From the NCBI RefSeq assembly GCF_007570825.1, contig NZ_SUNB01000001.1, positions 806,001 to 870,000 on the forward strand: 64,000 nt of DNA, read 5' to 3'. The translations under genes were made by a program, and so were the position numbers. Shown here piece after piece: positions 27,506-36,197 of this stretch. Position 1 is the first letter of the stretch. Each line of letters starts with the position of its first letter. This stretch comes from Pleionea sediminis (GTDB lineage Bacteria; Pseudomonadota; Gammaproteobacteria; Enterobacterales; Kangiellaceae). The notes beneath the pieces were generated by a model that was given only the letters and a program-made list of their open reading frames with translations, did no database searches and had not been told where the DNA came from.

Positions 27506-29632
27506 TTAACTTAAATTAACGACAAACACGTCATCAGTTCGCATGCGCTTGCCAATATGCTTCAATGAAACGACAAACACAACCCAACCTAAAATCATGA
27601 AACCAATCCATAAAGAAGCAAACACTGGCCGATTTGACCAATGAGCCACTTGATATATTGTTGTCGAAAGTGAATAAGCCAGAAACGTCGTCCAACCAAT
27701 GACAGTCCACATCCAAAGCCCGCCAGCCTCTCGCTTAATAGCACCAAGAACTGCAACACAGGGAGTGTAAAGAAGAATTAGAACCAAGTAACAAAACGCA
27801 CCCAGCTGCCCATTAAATAAGCTCGCCATTTGAGTCAATGTTTTCTGTTGTAATTCTTGATCAGCGGCGACCGTCTCTGCATCGGCAACGCTGGATAATC
27901 CTAGGGGGTCACCCAGTGCATCAACCAACCCAACAAAATTATCTGAGATAGATTGCACCGCTTCTTTAGTAGAACCCCAAAGATCCAACTCATTCCCTTG
28001 CGACTCTGACTCAGAATATAAAGCATCGAGTGTTCCAACAATTGCTTCTTTCGCAAACATTCCAGTAAAGATGCCAACGGTTGCTGGCCAATTTTCTTCT
28101 TTTAAACCGAGAGGTTCGAAAGCAGGTGTAATTGTTTGACCAATGTAACTTAATACTGATTTTTTACTGTTCTCATTACCAAAGCTTCCGTCTGTTCCGA
28201 TGGAATTTAAAAAGCTTAATAAGGTCACGACGATAACAATCGTTTTACCAGCTCTGACAATAAAGCTTTTCAATCGATGCCAACTGGTGATCACAATATT
28301 TCGCCAAACGGGTAAGTGATATGCGGGCATTTCAATAAAAGAAGGCGAAGCTTTCGCTGCAAAGACTTGTTTGCGAAACAACCATCCCGTAAACACAGCT
28401 ACCAGAATTCCCATCAAATAAAGAGCAAAAACGATATTGGCACCATTCGTTGGGAAAAATGCAGCCGCAAATAATGCATAGACGGTTAAGCGCGCACCGC
28501 ATGACATAAAAGGAGCCATGACAATGGTTAACAGACGGTCCGACTCACGATTCATTGTTCGCGCAGCCATCACAGCGGGAACATTACAACCAAACCCAAC
28601 AATAAGAGGCACAAATGCATTGCCTGGCAAGCCAATCTTCGCCATCAATCGATCAACGACAAAAGCAGCTCTCGACAAATAACCACTGTCTTCTAAAATC
28701 GACAAACACAAATACAAAATGCCAATGACAGGGATAAAAGTAGCAACAAGTTGAATACCGCCACCAATTCCGTTAGCAAGAATAACCGTTAGCCACTCCG
28801 GTGAACCAAGCCCATTAAGCAACTGCCCAAGGCCATCAACTAAAAAGGCACCGAATAATATGTCAAAAAAGTCGATGAAAACTGCACCGAAATTTACTGC
28901 TACAGTAAACATCAAGTACATCATGAAAAGGAAAATAGGTACGCCCAACCATCGATTAAGTACAACCCGGTCAATGGCTTCTGTTTTATCCGATTTGCCC
29001 GGAATCATCCGGACAACACTATCTGTCAGCTCTCTGACCATTTTATAACGTTGAGTGCTACGACCAATCAATTGATCGTGCTCGCCACCAAAAGTACAAG
29101 TTGCTTCAGCTTCTTTTACTACAGACTCGACGTCTTTTTGTGCGTTTAAAAAGAGCTCTATTTCGTTTTTTAAAACATCAATTCCCGTACCGGTGGATCC
29201 TACAACAGCCAATACACGAACATTCAAACGACTTGCTAGTAACTCTAAATCAAGCTCAACACCTTTTTGTTCTGCGACATCAACCATGTTGACAACAACA
29301 ATCATCGGTGTCGATAGCTCGGCCAATTGCGAAGTGAGTACTAAGTTTCGTCTAAGATTGGCGCCATCGAGAATATTAACGATCAGGTCACTATCATTCG
29401 ACAATAAGTATTGAGCAGCGATTTGTTCATCTTTACCAGGCTCTATCTGTTCCAAATTATAGAGACCCGGCAAGTCAATGACTTCTACCACTGTGCTTTT
29501 AAACCGTAAAGAACCTGATTTTTTTTCAACGGTTACGCCAGGCCAATTTCCAACTTTTTGGCGAGAACCCGTTAAGCGATTGAATATTGTTGTTTTACCG
29601 CAGTTGGGATTTCCAACGAGTGCAACTTTCAT
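27506..29632 (-). CDS. feoB: Ferrous iron transport protein B
   Basis: Fe(II) permease of 708 residues. The N-terminal GTPase domain has G1 GNPNCGKTT (about 7-15), G3 DLPGLY and G4 NMVD, followed by a helical GDI-like region and a C-terminal membrane domain with the two Gate repeats (GFGCNVPA with its Cys, and EAIVGTLDALY). The length is a little under E. coli FeoB (773). It lies 49 bp after feoA and ends at a strong terminator, and no feoC follows. Confidence 0.95.
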   Translation of the reverse strand: MKVALVGNPNCGKTTIFNRLTGSRQKVGNWPGVTVEKKSGSLRFKSTVVEVIDLPGLYNLEQIEPGKDEQIAAQYLLSNDSDLIVNILDGANLRRNLVLTSQLAELSTPMIVVVNMVDVAEQKGVELDLELLASRLNVRVLAVVGSTGTGIDVLKNEIELFLNAQKDVESVVKEAEATCTFGGEHDQLIGRSTQRYKMVRELTDSVVRMIPGKSDKTEAIDRVVLNRWLGVPIFLFMMYLMFTVAVNFGAVFIDFFDILFGAFLVDGLGQLLNGLGSPEWLTVILANGIGGGIQLVATFIPVIGILYLCLSILEDSGYLSRAAFVVDRLMAKIGLPGNAFVPLIVGFGCNVPAVMAARTMNRESDRLLTIVMAPFMSCGARLTVYALFAAAFFPTNGANIVFALYLMGILVAVFTGWLFRKQVFAAKASPSFIEMPAYHLPVWRNIVITSWHRLKSFIVRAGKTIVIVVTLLSFLNSIGTDGSFGNENSKKSVLSYIGQTITPAFEPLGLKEENWPATVGIFTGMFAKEAIVGTLDALYSESESQGNELDLWGSTKEAVQSISDNFVGLVDALGDPLGLSSVADAETVAADQELQQKTLTQMASLFNGQLGAFCYLVLILLYTPCVAVLGAIKREAGGLWMWTVIGWTTFLAYSLSTTIYQVAHWSNRPVFASLWIGFMILGWVVFVVSLKHIGKRMRTDDVFVVNLS

Positions 29633-29681
29633 TTTGGATTAATTCGATTGGATTGAAATGAATTGAGGGCAAGCAAAACCA

Positions 29682-29912
29682 TTAAGCGATTAAAGCAACA
29701 TCGATAATGGAACAGTCTGCACGGCGAATACTAATATAACTGCCACCGGCTTTAACTTGCATCGGATCGCCTAGAGGAGCTTTTCTCAAAACTTCTAGCT
29801 CTTCACCAGGTACAATACCTAGTGCCATGACACGACTCATCAACGAAGGATTGGCGTCACAAAGGTTTTCAACAATGCCTTTTTGCCCTGGCTTGAGATC
29901 TTTAAGCGTCAT
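29682..29912 (-). CDS. feoA: Ferrous iron transport protein A
   Basis: SH3-like cytosolic partner of FeoB, 76 residues. It opens MTLKDLKPGQKGIVENL, contains RVMALGIVPGEELEVLRKAPLGDPMQVKAGGSYISIRR in segments typical of FeoA, and ends shortly after. It is the first gene of feoAB, with a Fur box 26 bp upstream of its ATG. Confidence 0.92.
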   Translation of the reverse strand: MTLKDLKPGQKGIVENLCDANPSLMSRVMALGIVPGEELEVLRKAPLGDPMQVKAGGSYISIRRADCSIIDVALIA

Positions 29913-29937
29913 AGTAAAACGGAACCAGATAGTAAAT

Positions 29938-29956
29938 AAGAATTGTTCTCATTATT
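29938..29956 (-). promoter_or_regulatory. Fur box in the feoAB promoter
   Basis: Read on the minus strand this 19-mer matches the Fur consensus GATAATGATAATCATTATC at 13 of 19 positions by eye. It overlaps the likely -10 (GATAAT at 29954-29959), a position suited to repression when iron is plentiful. Confidence 0.65.
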
Positions 29957-29979
29957 ATCCAATTTTGCGAATTTTGCAA

Positions 29980-29993
29980 TTGATCTAAGTCAG
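29980..29993 (-). promoter_or_regulatory. FNR/Anr-like site upstream of feoAB
   Basis: TTGAT-N4-GTCAG on the plus strand matches 8 of 10 consensus FNR positions (one half-site perfect). It is centred about 40-42 bases upstream of the start site predicted from the -10 at 29954-29959, the activating class II position. E. coli feo is also FNR-activated and Fur-repressed. Confidence 0.45.
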
Positions 29994-30063
29994 TTCAATG
30001 AAATTTTTTAATTGGTTTCGGCTAAGGAGGGAAAGAATTAAAGATTGCCAGACTGAGTAAAAA

Positions 30064-31812
30064 TTATTCGATAGATTGCTTTCTGGACCGTTGAACCGCA
30101 ACAATGTGCTCCATGCCCATATCAGCGTAGTCTTTACTGCCGATTTTCTTGATTTCGCCATTAGCCCATAACTCGGACAATTCATCAGGTTGCCACTCTG
30201 CCACCTTATTACCTCGCTTATCGGCAAACACAAATTTGCCTGATACTTTGAGGCGAAGCATAAATCGAAGCTCTTGATTAGGCATTTGCTTCCAAGAAAA
30301 TGTTGTGCCGGGGCTCATCGTTTCTACTTTCTCGCGATACTCTTCGAGCAACGACAACCGTTTTTGTTCGCGAGCCTGGTCTCGAGCTTGAGTTTCGACT
30401 CTTTTCTGAGAGAGCTTGCGGCGCTCTTCTTCTTGGTACTTTGCTTCCTTTTGCTTTCGAATCAACTCAGACTGCGACCTTAAGTATTCAACAATCTTGT
30501 TGAGAGCACTATCAAGTTGGCTTCCCATCTCTAACGACGATAGCCAATGTTCTTTAAAGGCCTCAACTAGCTGGCTAACCTCAAGAGAAGCCACCTTAGC
30601 TCCAGAATAGTTAACCAAAATTACCTGACCTAACTTGAAGTCTCTATGAGCTATGCGGCAATGATACTCTGAACCATTACGACTAAAAATCATCCACATC
30701 CCTGGCTTACATTTCGCTAAAATAGCGCGCTCATCTTCTATAACAGGACTATCATCCAGAAGAACCGATTTATCCCAGGGTTCGGGTCCAGAAGCATCAG
30801 TAGTGTAAGAGACAAAATCTAACGAGCTAACTTTAGTCCACTTTTGCTGTGAATGACTGCCACTCAAAAGCTCTTCGTGATAGGCCTTCAAATTACGTAG
30901 AAACTCAAGTACCGATGCCTGATCGACAACTGTCTCAGATAATAAGCTTCGAATATTTTTCCGTAGCGACGTTAAATCCGCTTCATCAATATTCGATCGT
31001 TCCGAATCACTCTTTAGTTGAAATTGCTCCAGAAGCTCTTGCAACAACGCTTCACCCCAAGCAATGGATTTTTCACCAGACTTAAGCATTTGAAGATGAA
31101 AAAAGCGATGCCAATGTTCGAAAACAAAAGTGTGTGCCCAATCAGGCAGAGACTCACCTGAAGTAATGCTCTCCAGTTTTTTAGTTGCTTCCTCACTAGC
31201 CGAACGGTTTGCAGCTAACTGCATTTCAGATTTAACAATTCGTTGTTCAAATAATTTGATACTTTTCTGAAAGTCCTGAAATTCGCAAATCAACTGATTG
31301 TGGAGCTTTTCTGTTTCGACCTCACTCAACTCCTCCATGCTTGCCAACCTAATATGGTCAAGATAACACTCCACCAATTTATCAAAAGGTCTTCCAGCAT
31401 GATCGTCATAAGGTTTCATAACCCTTACGACAAAATCAAAAGTTGCCTGAAACTGAGTAAGATAGGAGTTTTTCGCGAATTGCTGGAGCCAACCTCGGAT
31501 CAACCATAAATGGAATTGACGTAAAAACTCCGGGTGCTTTTTTTTCAATGATTCACAAGGTAAAAGCTGGCCTATAAGAGAGCGCGATAACGCATTAAAA
31601 ACCCTTAGATGAGGGTGTTGACTTTTCAGTGCGTCCGATACCAGAGGTTGATCTCCTGGCACAGCAGCAAGCCCCTGCCATAACTTGTCGTCTTGGACAA
31701 GTTCGATGCAAAGCGACTCTATGTTGGTTGACTTTTCAGGTGCAATAGCAGAAAACAATTCCATAAAGTATTGTTTGAGCTCTGGATGCACCTGGTCAAA
31801 ACTAAGCTGCAT
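30064..31812 (-). CDS. DUF1631-like protein, copy 1
   Basis: Soluble protein of 582 residues, mostly helical, with a Lys/Glu/Arg/Gln-rich coiled coil near 455-500. Two related beta segments are visible. One (about 355-405) reads around CRIAHRDFKLGQVILVNYSGAKVASLEV. The other (about 505-555) reads around FMLRLKVSGKFVFADKRGNKVAEW. These resemble the conserved strand-rich ends of DUF1631 proteins, whose function is unknown; the family call is by eye. It is a paralog of the gene at 32370-34121, and a perfect CRP-type site lies upstream. Confidence 0.65.
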   Translation of the reverse strand: MQLSFDQVHPELKQYFMELFSAIAPEKSTNIESLCIELVQDDKLWQGLAAVPGDQPLVSDALKSQHPHLRVFNALSRSLIGQLLPCESLKKKHPEFLRQFHLWLIRGWLQQFAKNSYLTQFQATFDFVVRVMKPYDDHAGRPFDKLVECYLDHIRLASMEELSEVETEKLHNQLICEFQDFQKSIKLFEQRIVKSEMQLAANRSASEEATKKLESITSGESLPDWAHTFVFEHWHRFFHLQMLKSGEKSIAWGEALLQELLEQFQLKSDSERSNIDEADLTSLRKNIRSLLSETVVDQASVLEFLRNLKAYHEELLSGSHSQQKWTKVSSLDFVSYTTDASGPEPWDKSVLLDDSPVIEDERAILAKCKPGMWMIFSRNGSEYHCRIAHRDFKLGQVILVNYSGAKVASLEVSQLVEAFKEHWLSSLEMGSQLDSALNKIVEYLRSQSELIRKQKEAKYQEEERRKLSQKRVETQARDQAREQKRLSLLEEYREKVETMSPGTTFSWKQMPNQELRFMLRLKVSGKFVFADKRGNKVAEWQPDELSELWANGEIKKIGSKDYADMGMEHIVAVQRSRKQSIE

Positions 31813-31915
31813 TACGCGTTTCCAATCATTTAAGGGTTATTTGAACAGAATCTTTAAGAACGGCTAATTCTACCTGAGGACTAAAATTTAGTCGTGGTTT
31901 CAGCAGAACTAATCC

Positions 31916-31931
31916 TGTGACAGTGGTCACA
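31916..31931 (-). promoter_or_regulatory. Perfect CRP/Vfr-type site upstream of DUF1631-like copy 1
   Basis: TGTGA-N6-TCACA matches the CRP consensus core exactly, with 6-bp dyad arms. A TAGAAT at 31867-31872 on the minus strand would place the start site near 31860, so the site is centred about -63, close to the class I position of -61.5. The region also follows the PilZ gene stop. Confidence 0.65.
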
Positions 31932-32046
31932 ATCTAATCAAATTTATCGAATACTGAACTATTTTACAATCAAAAGTTCATTTAAATCTCATTTTTAGAG
32001 TCCTTTAGATATATAAATCCATTTTATATAATAATTATTACATTTT

Positions 32047-32373
32047 TTAGTTATCCATTATCCAGTGCCCCAAATCTGAAGTTTCTGCGTCGAGCAGTTC
32101 AAATCCGCACTGATAAGCATCCTCTTCTTTACGACACCACCGAACCTCAGCAAATAAAAGCATCAGCTTTCCATTACTGTTTTCAACACATAATTCGGTG
32201 ATAAACCCCACCGGAAGAGCTTCTTCCATGGTTACTCTCAAGCCACTTTTAGAAATATCGAGAGAACGGCATGCAATTTTTATCGGCTTTCCGTGATTAT
32301 CTTTAAATCGAACTTCAAAGTTCACACTGGCTGAACGCTCAATACGATTATCTACACGTCTATCTTCAGTCAT
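32047..32373 (-). CDS. PilZ-domain protein
   Basis: Single-domain PilZ protein of 108 residues, a likely cyclic-di-GMP receptor. The N-terminal RVDNRIERS region is the usual place of the RxxxR motif (R5-R6...R10 here) and the D/NxSxxG motif appears as DISKSGLRV near residues 44-52. It overlaps the upstream DUF1631-like gene by four bases (ATGA), so the two are translationally coupled and probably work together. A diguanylate cyclase is encoded at 60770-61870 but is not linked to this operon. Confidence 0.85.
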   Translation of the reverse strand: MTEDRRVDNRIERSASVNFEVRFKDNHGKPIKIACRSLDISKSGLRVTMEEALPVGFITELCVENSNGKLMLLFAEVRWCRKEEDAYQCGFELLDAETSDLGHWIMDN

Positions 32374-34121
32374 GATTTTTCCGCCGTTTCTTGTCTCTTC
32401 ATTCGTTGTGCAGCCACAATCTGCTCCATCGTCTGCTCGTTTGATTGACGACTCGCTAACAATTCAACTTGACCATCAGTGACTAACGTCGCCATTTCCT
32501 CTGGGCTCCATTGAGCTGCTTTAACACCTGATTTATCGACAAAGACCAATTTTCCTGAGTGTTTGAGTCTTAAAACAAATTGAATGATTTGTTCATTATT
32601 TTGGTGATCGATATAAGTCGATCCGGGAGTTAATGATTGAAGTTCTAAAGTTAATTGTTTAATTTTTTCCTGTCTGTTTAATTGCTCCTGTTTTTCTCGT
32701 GCCCTTCGCTCAGCATCTTCTCTCGACTGACGAGCTTGCATCCGTTGCTGTTTCGACTTTTCCAAACGAGCCATTACTTGTTTTTTTAGCTCGACTTTAT
32801 TTCGCTCTTCAATTTGCTTGTCGATAATTTGTGTTTGCTGCTCGATATATTGCCCCAAATCGGAAATTCGGTGATCCAGCTCGCTTTCCAGTGAAATTGG
32901 AATTAACCGCTTCTTCTCCAGAGCATCTTCTAGAACATTGACATTTAATCCTTCAACTCGAGCTCCAGAATAGTTTACAAATACAACGTGCCCTGTATTG
33001 GTATCTCTATGAGCAACATAGCAACGATATTGCTGCCCTTGCTTGTTATACAAAAACCAGCTTCCCAATTTAAACTGAGCGAGAGTGCTCGATAACCGTT
33101 GCCCACCTTGCTCTTCGTCACTGTCTAACGATTCAACGGTGATCCACAAACAGTCATTTTCTCGTCCTTCCAGTATTGCTAAGTGAAAGCCTTCTAACTG
33201 CTCCAGAAAGCCATCTAAGATGCTTTCATCGATAACGATTTTATTGAATAGCTCTCTTATATCACTCCATACCGGAGCTATTTCCGAACCAATAGCCTGT
33301 TGAACATCTTCGAAGCTCCGATATGACAACACTTTAATTAGGCGCTCTAAAACTCGCTCACCATTTTTTATGGTACTTGACTCATCATCTTCTTTTAATA
33401 AATTCAAATGGAAATAACGTTGCCAATGCTCGAACAAAAATTGATAGACCCAGTCAGGTAACTCGGCTTCTGATGCTTTTTTTAAAATCAACTTTTTGGC
33501 TTTTTGATTCGCCGTCTCATTAGTAACTTGCTGCTTTTCAAAAGCTATGACCCGTTCTTCAAACGGACGAACCTTTTGCTTAAACTCCTGAAACTTTTTG
33601 GTCAGACTTTGCTGAAGTTTTTGTAGAGACGCTGCGTCACCCGATGATTGAACGCTTTTTTCAAAGCAAGTTGCGAATTCCTCTACTAAGTTCTCAAAAG
33701 TTCTGCCAGCATTCAGATCATAAGGTTTAAGTACTCGACACATAAACTCAATGACCATTTGAAATTCGAAAGGAAAATTGCCCGATTTGGAGTACTCCAA
33801 CCAAAACCGGACAAACCAGACATGAAATGTTGTTACAAAACGTTCTTGCTTTTGACTTAACTTAACAAATGGCAAGATTTGCGACGTTAATAACTCAACG
33901 AGTTGATTAAAAATATAGAGATGTGGAGACTGCTTAATACCGTCTTCAGAGGATACCTCTTGTTGAATGTATTGACGGCCTTTACTTAGAAACCGCTGCC
34001 ATAACTCAGAGTCTTCTATCGATGCTTGTCGCTCCGTTGACGAACTCGAAGAAACCGCCTCTGAAAAACGACTGACGTATGCTTGAAGTTTATTATTAAT
34101 TTGAGGAAATCCTGACTTCAT
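32370..34121 (-). CDS. DUF1631-like protein, copy 2
   Basis: Soluble protein of 583 residues, same length and layout as the gene at 30064-31812. It shares the Asp/Gly-rich GRTFENLVEEF/GRPFDKLVE region, WYQF/WHRF HLNLLK, the VAHRDTNTGHVVFVNYSGARVEGLNV beta segment, a Lys/Arg/Glu/Gln coiled coil (about 445-500) and a second beta segment LRLKHSGKLVFVDKSGVKAAQWSPEE. The two copies are an evident duplication separated by PilZ. Its stop overlaps the PilZ start. No catalytic motif is visible; a c-di-GMP-linked scaffold or regulator is one possibility. Confidence 0.65.
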   Translation of the reverse strand: MKSGFPQINNKLQAYVSRFSEAVSSSSSTERQASIEDSELWQRFLSKGRQYIQQEVSSEDGIKQSPHLYIFNQLVELLTSQILPFVKLSQKQERFVTTFHVWFVRFWLEYSKSGNFPFEFQMVIEFMCRVLKPYDLNAGRTFENLVEEFATCFEKSVQSSGDAASLQKLQQSLTKKFQEFKQKVRPFEERVIAFEKQQVTNETANQKAKKLILKKASEAELPDWVYQFLFEHWQRYFHLNLLKEDDESSTIKNGERVLERLIKVLSYRSFEDVQQAIGSEIAPVWSDIRELFNKIVIDESILDGFLEQLEGFHLAILEGRENDCLWITVESLDSDEEQGGQRLSSTLAQFKLGSWFLYNKQGQQYRCYVAHRDTNTGHVVFVNYSGARVEGLNVNVLEDALEKKRLIPISLESELDHRISDLGQYIEQQTQIIDKQIEERNKVELKKQVMARLEKSKQQRMQARQSREDAERRAREKQEQLNRQEKIKQLTLELQSLTPGSTYIDHQNNEQIIQFVLRLKHSGKLVFVDKSGVKAAQWSPEEMATLVTDGQVELLASRQSNEQTMEQIVAAQRMKRQETAEKS

Positions 34122-34515
34122 ATTCTCTTTTCTGGAGCTGTAACCTTTAAATTAAAACATCTCAATTATAGAACCCACTCTCTAATTCATCATTTTTAGC
34201 AAACCCTATTTTTAACTTTTATATGATTATAAACATGACCGCTATAATCACTTTAAAACATATAGATTCAATACATTATTTTTATAAACACTTAAAAATA
34301 AAACAGTATTAAACGACATGTCTTGTATCTACTGATTTATCAATCAACATTTTAAAAACTACGATAGCGAAACACTTGCGATAATCTCATTTTGGCTGTG
34401 AATCTTCTCACAGGGTAATGAGAAAATACCTACATTAACTCGTAATTTTAACTTAATGGACTATATCTAACTCTAGTCTAAACTTATCAAACTTTTCATA
34501 AAAGTGAGCAATGAT
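34122..34515. other. AT-rich 394-bp intergenic region, mostly without recognised features
   Basis: This gap lies between the leftward DUF1631-like copy 2 and the rightward 64-residue gene. It holds the CRP-type site at 34397-34412 and a TATATC (34462-34467) that could serve as a -10 for the rightward gene. I see no RNA gene, repeat array or further coding potential. Confidence 0.6.
34397..34412. promoter_or_regulatory. Perfect CRP/Vfr-type site
   Basis: TGTGA-N6-TCACA, flanked by C and G so that the dyad extends to eight bases each side minus the spacer. It lies about 110 bp upstream of the 64-residue gene's start and about 280 bp upstream of the divergent DUF1631-like copy 2. With a -10 at 34462-34467 it would be centred near -70, close to the class I helical phase. 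Confidence 0.6.
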
Positions 34516-34710
34516 ATGTCTAATAATCACCAATGGGTAATCTTCGCAAAAGGACGCATGCATGTCACAGGTTGCGCAAACTGTGGAGAAGTACTATTAC
34601 CAACAAATGAACATGCAGAATGTTTAAGAGTGGATAAAGAACAAAACCTTTTAATTAAGAAAGGATTTGAAATTAAAGGTCCAAGTAATCGGTCACAAGA
34701 AGTTGCTTGA
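34516..34710 (+). CDS. Small Cys-containing hypothetical protein
   Basis: Protein of 64 residues with Cys20-x2-Cys23 (GCANCGE), His33 and Cys36, which could hold one zinc or iron ion. I do not recognise a family. I chose the ATG at 34516, with GTGAG about eight bases upstream, over a GTG four codons earlier. It stands alone between a long regulatory gap and greB. It is plausible but short; conservation would decide. Confidence 0.55.
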   Translation: MSNNHQWVIFAKGRMHVTGCANCGEVLLPTNEHAECLRVDKEQNLLIKKGFEIKGPSNRSQEVA

Positions 34711-34876
34711 GTATAAAACTGCAGTGTAAACCAGAAACTTACACTGCGGCCTTAATTCTTGCTATCCATTTCGCTCTATAAAAGCACTGTCACTTTGCGA
34801 GCCTCATAACAAAGACGCTTTCAACTTCTGTCGCTCTCGAGTAACATAACGCCTTTGATTTTCTTTGCAGTAAACC

Positions 34877-35347
34877 ATGAAACGATCAAACGTTATAACA
34901 CCAGAGGGAGCAACGCGACTCCGTAACGAGTTGTCTGATCTTTGGAAAAACAAACGACCCGCAGTGACAAAAGCTTTAGCGGCAGCAGCAGCAGAAGGCG
35001 ATCGTTCTGAGAATGCAGAATACATTTACAGGAAAAAGCAGCTCAGAGAGATGGATCGGCGCATTCGCTATTTACAGAAACGAACGAGCGAAATTCAGGT
35101 CGTAGAGCATAAGCCTGGCGATCAATCTCGTGTTTATTTTTCAGCCTGGGTCGAACTCGAAGACAAAGCAGGCACAATTAAAATATTTCGCATTGTCGGC
35201 TCCGATGAATTTGACTTTGATGAGCGCTTTATTAGCATTGACTCACCTCTCGCCCGTGCACTTATAAAAAAACAACGAGACGACGAAATCTCTGTAAAAA
35301 CGCCTTCGGGCATTATACAGTATTATATAAATCGAATTTGGTACTAG
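34877..35347 (+). CDS. greB: Transcription elongation factor GreB
   Basis: RNA-polymerase secondary-channel factor of 156 residues that stimulates cleavage of backtracked RNA. An N-terminal coiled coil with the acidic tip (AEGDRSENAEYIYRKK around residues 40-55, containing the Asp/Glu pair) is followed by the FKBP-like C-terminal domain. The GreB-type ending YYINRIWY fits the family better than GreA. An OmpV/MipA gene starts four bases after its stop. Confidence 0.93.
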   Translation: MKRSNVITPEGATRLRNELSDLWKNKRPAVTKALAAAAAEGDRSENAEYIYRKKQLREMDRRIRYLQKRTSEIQVVEHKPGDQSRVYFSAWVELEDKAGTIKIFRIVGSDEFDFDERFISIDSPLARALIKKQRDDEISVKTPSGIIQYYINRIWY

Positions 35348-35351
35348 TGAA

Positions 35352-36194
35352 ATGCTTGAGTTGCTAACAAAAATAATAAAAACCTTAACTTATTTAATGG
35401 TAAGTGCCATATCTTTCTCTCTGGCTGCCTCCGATGAAGCAAAATCAGCTCAAAATGCCGAGTTTGTAGAGGTTGGTGGAGGCTTATCTATGGTTGATGT
35501 GCCTCACTACGCGGGCAGCGACCAAAGCAATTTTTATATTGTCCCTTTTCCTTTCTTTGTCTATCAAAGCGATAAAGTATCGCTAAATCGAGAAGGCCTT
35601 AAACGTCACTTGAAGCAAACCAAAAATTGGGACTTAGACATCAGTTTCGGTGGAACACTACCGCTAGATAGTGAAGAGAATCGAGCTAGAGAAAATATGC
35701 CCGACCTCGATTGGGTAGCTCTTGGCGGCCCTTCGATAAATTATCGTTTTTTTACAGAGCATGACCAACGCCTCTTTTTAAAGCTACCGCTACATGTTGG
35801 CGTCGCTACCGACTTTACAAAACTCGATTATGTTGGCTGGGAATTTGCTCCTACCCTTAGGTTCGAAAAGTTGATTCATACAGAAGAGTCAACCTGGCGA
35901 TTTATTTCATCAGCCAGCTATTTTTATCATTCACAAAAGTTTAATAATTATTACTACGGTGTCCCTCTGGAATTCGCTACTACGGATCGTCCTGAGTACA
36001 AAGCGAATGCAGGAAGTGGTGGTTATCAAGGGTTATTTGGTATCACTAATCGTCGAGGAAAATACTGGGCTGGTGCATTTTTTCGATATCGAACCTTGTC
36101 AGACGCTGAATTTGCGAACAGTCCATTGGTGAAGCGAAATGACAATTGGTACTTCGGGCTTGCATTCGCATATATTGCTTACTCTACAAAATAG
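35352..36194 (+). CDS. MipA/OmpV family outer-membrane protein
   Basis: Beta-barrel outer-membrane protein of 280 residues. A signal peptide covers about residues 1-26. The mature start has the family features VGGGLSMVDVPHYAGSDQSNFYIVPFPFFVY, then alternating aromatic strands. The function of the family is loosely scaffold or outer-membrane porin. The start is four bases after greB, an unusual pair that may simply be read-through. It ends three bases from the convergent cytochrome gene. Confidence 0.85.
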   Translation: MLELLTKIIKTLTYLMVSAISFSLAASDEAKSAQNAEFVEVGGGLSMVDVPHYAGSDQSNFYIVPFPFFVYQSDKVSLNREGLKRHLKQTKNWDLDISFGGTLPLDSEENRARENMPDLDWVALGGPSINYRFFTEHDQRLFLKLPLHVGVATDFTKLDYVGWEFAPTLRFEKLIHTEESTWRFISSASYFYHSQKFNNYYYGVPLEFATTDRPEYKANAGSGGYQGLFGITNRRGKYWAGAFFRYRTLSDAEFANSPLVKRNDNWYFGLAFAYIAYSTK

Positions 36195-36197
36195 TAA

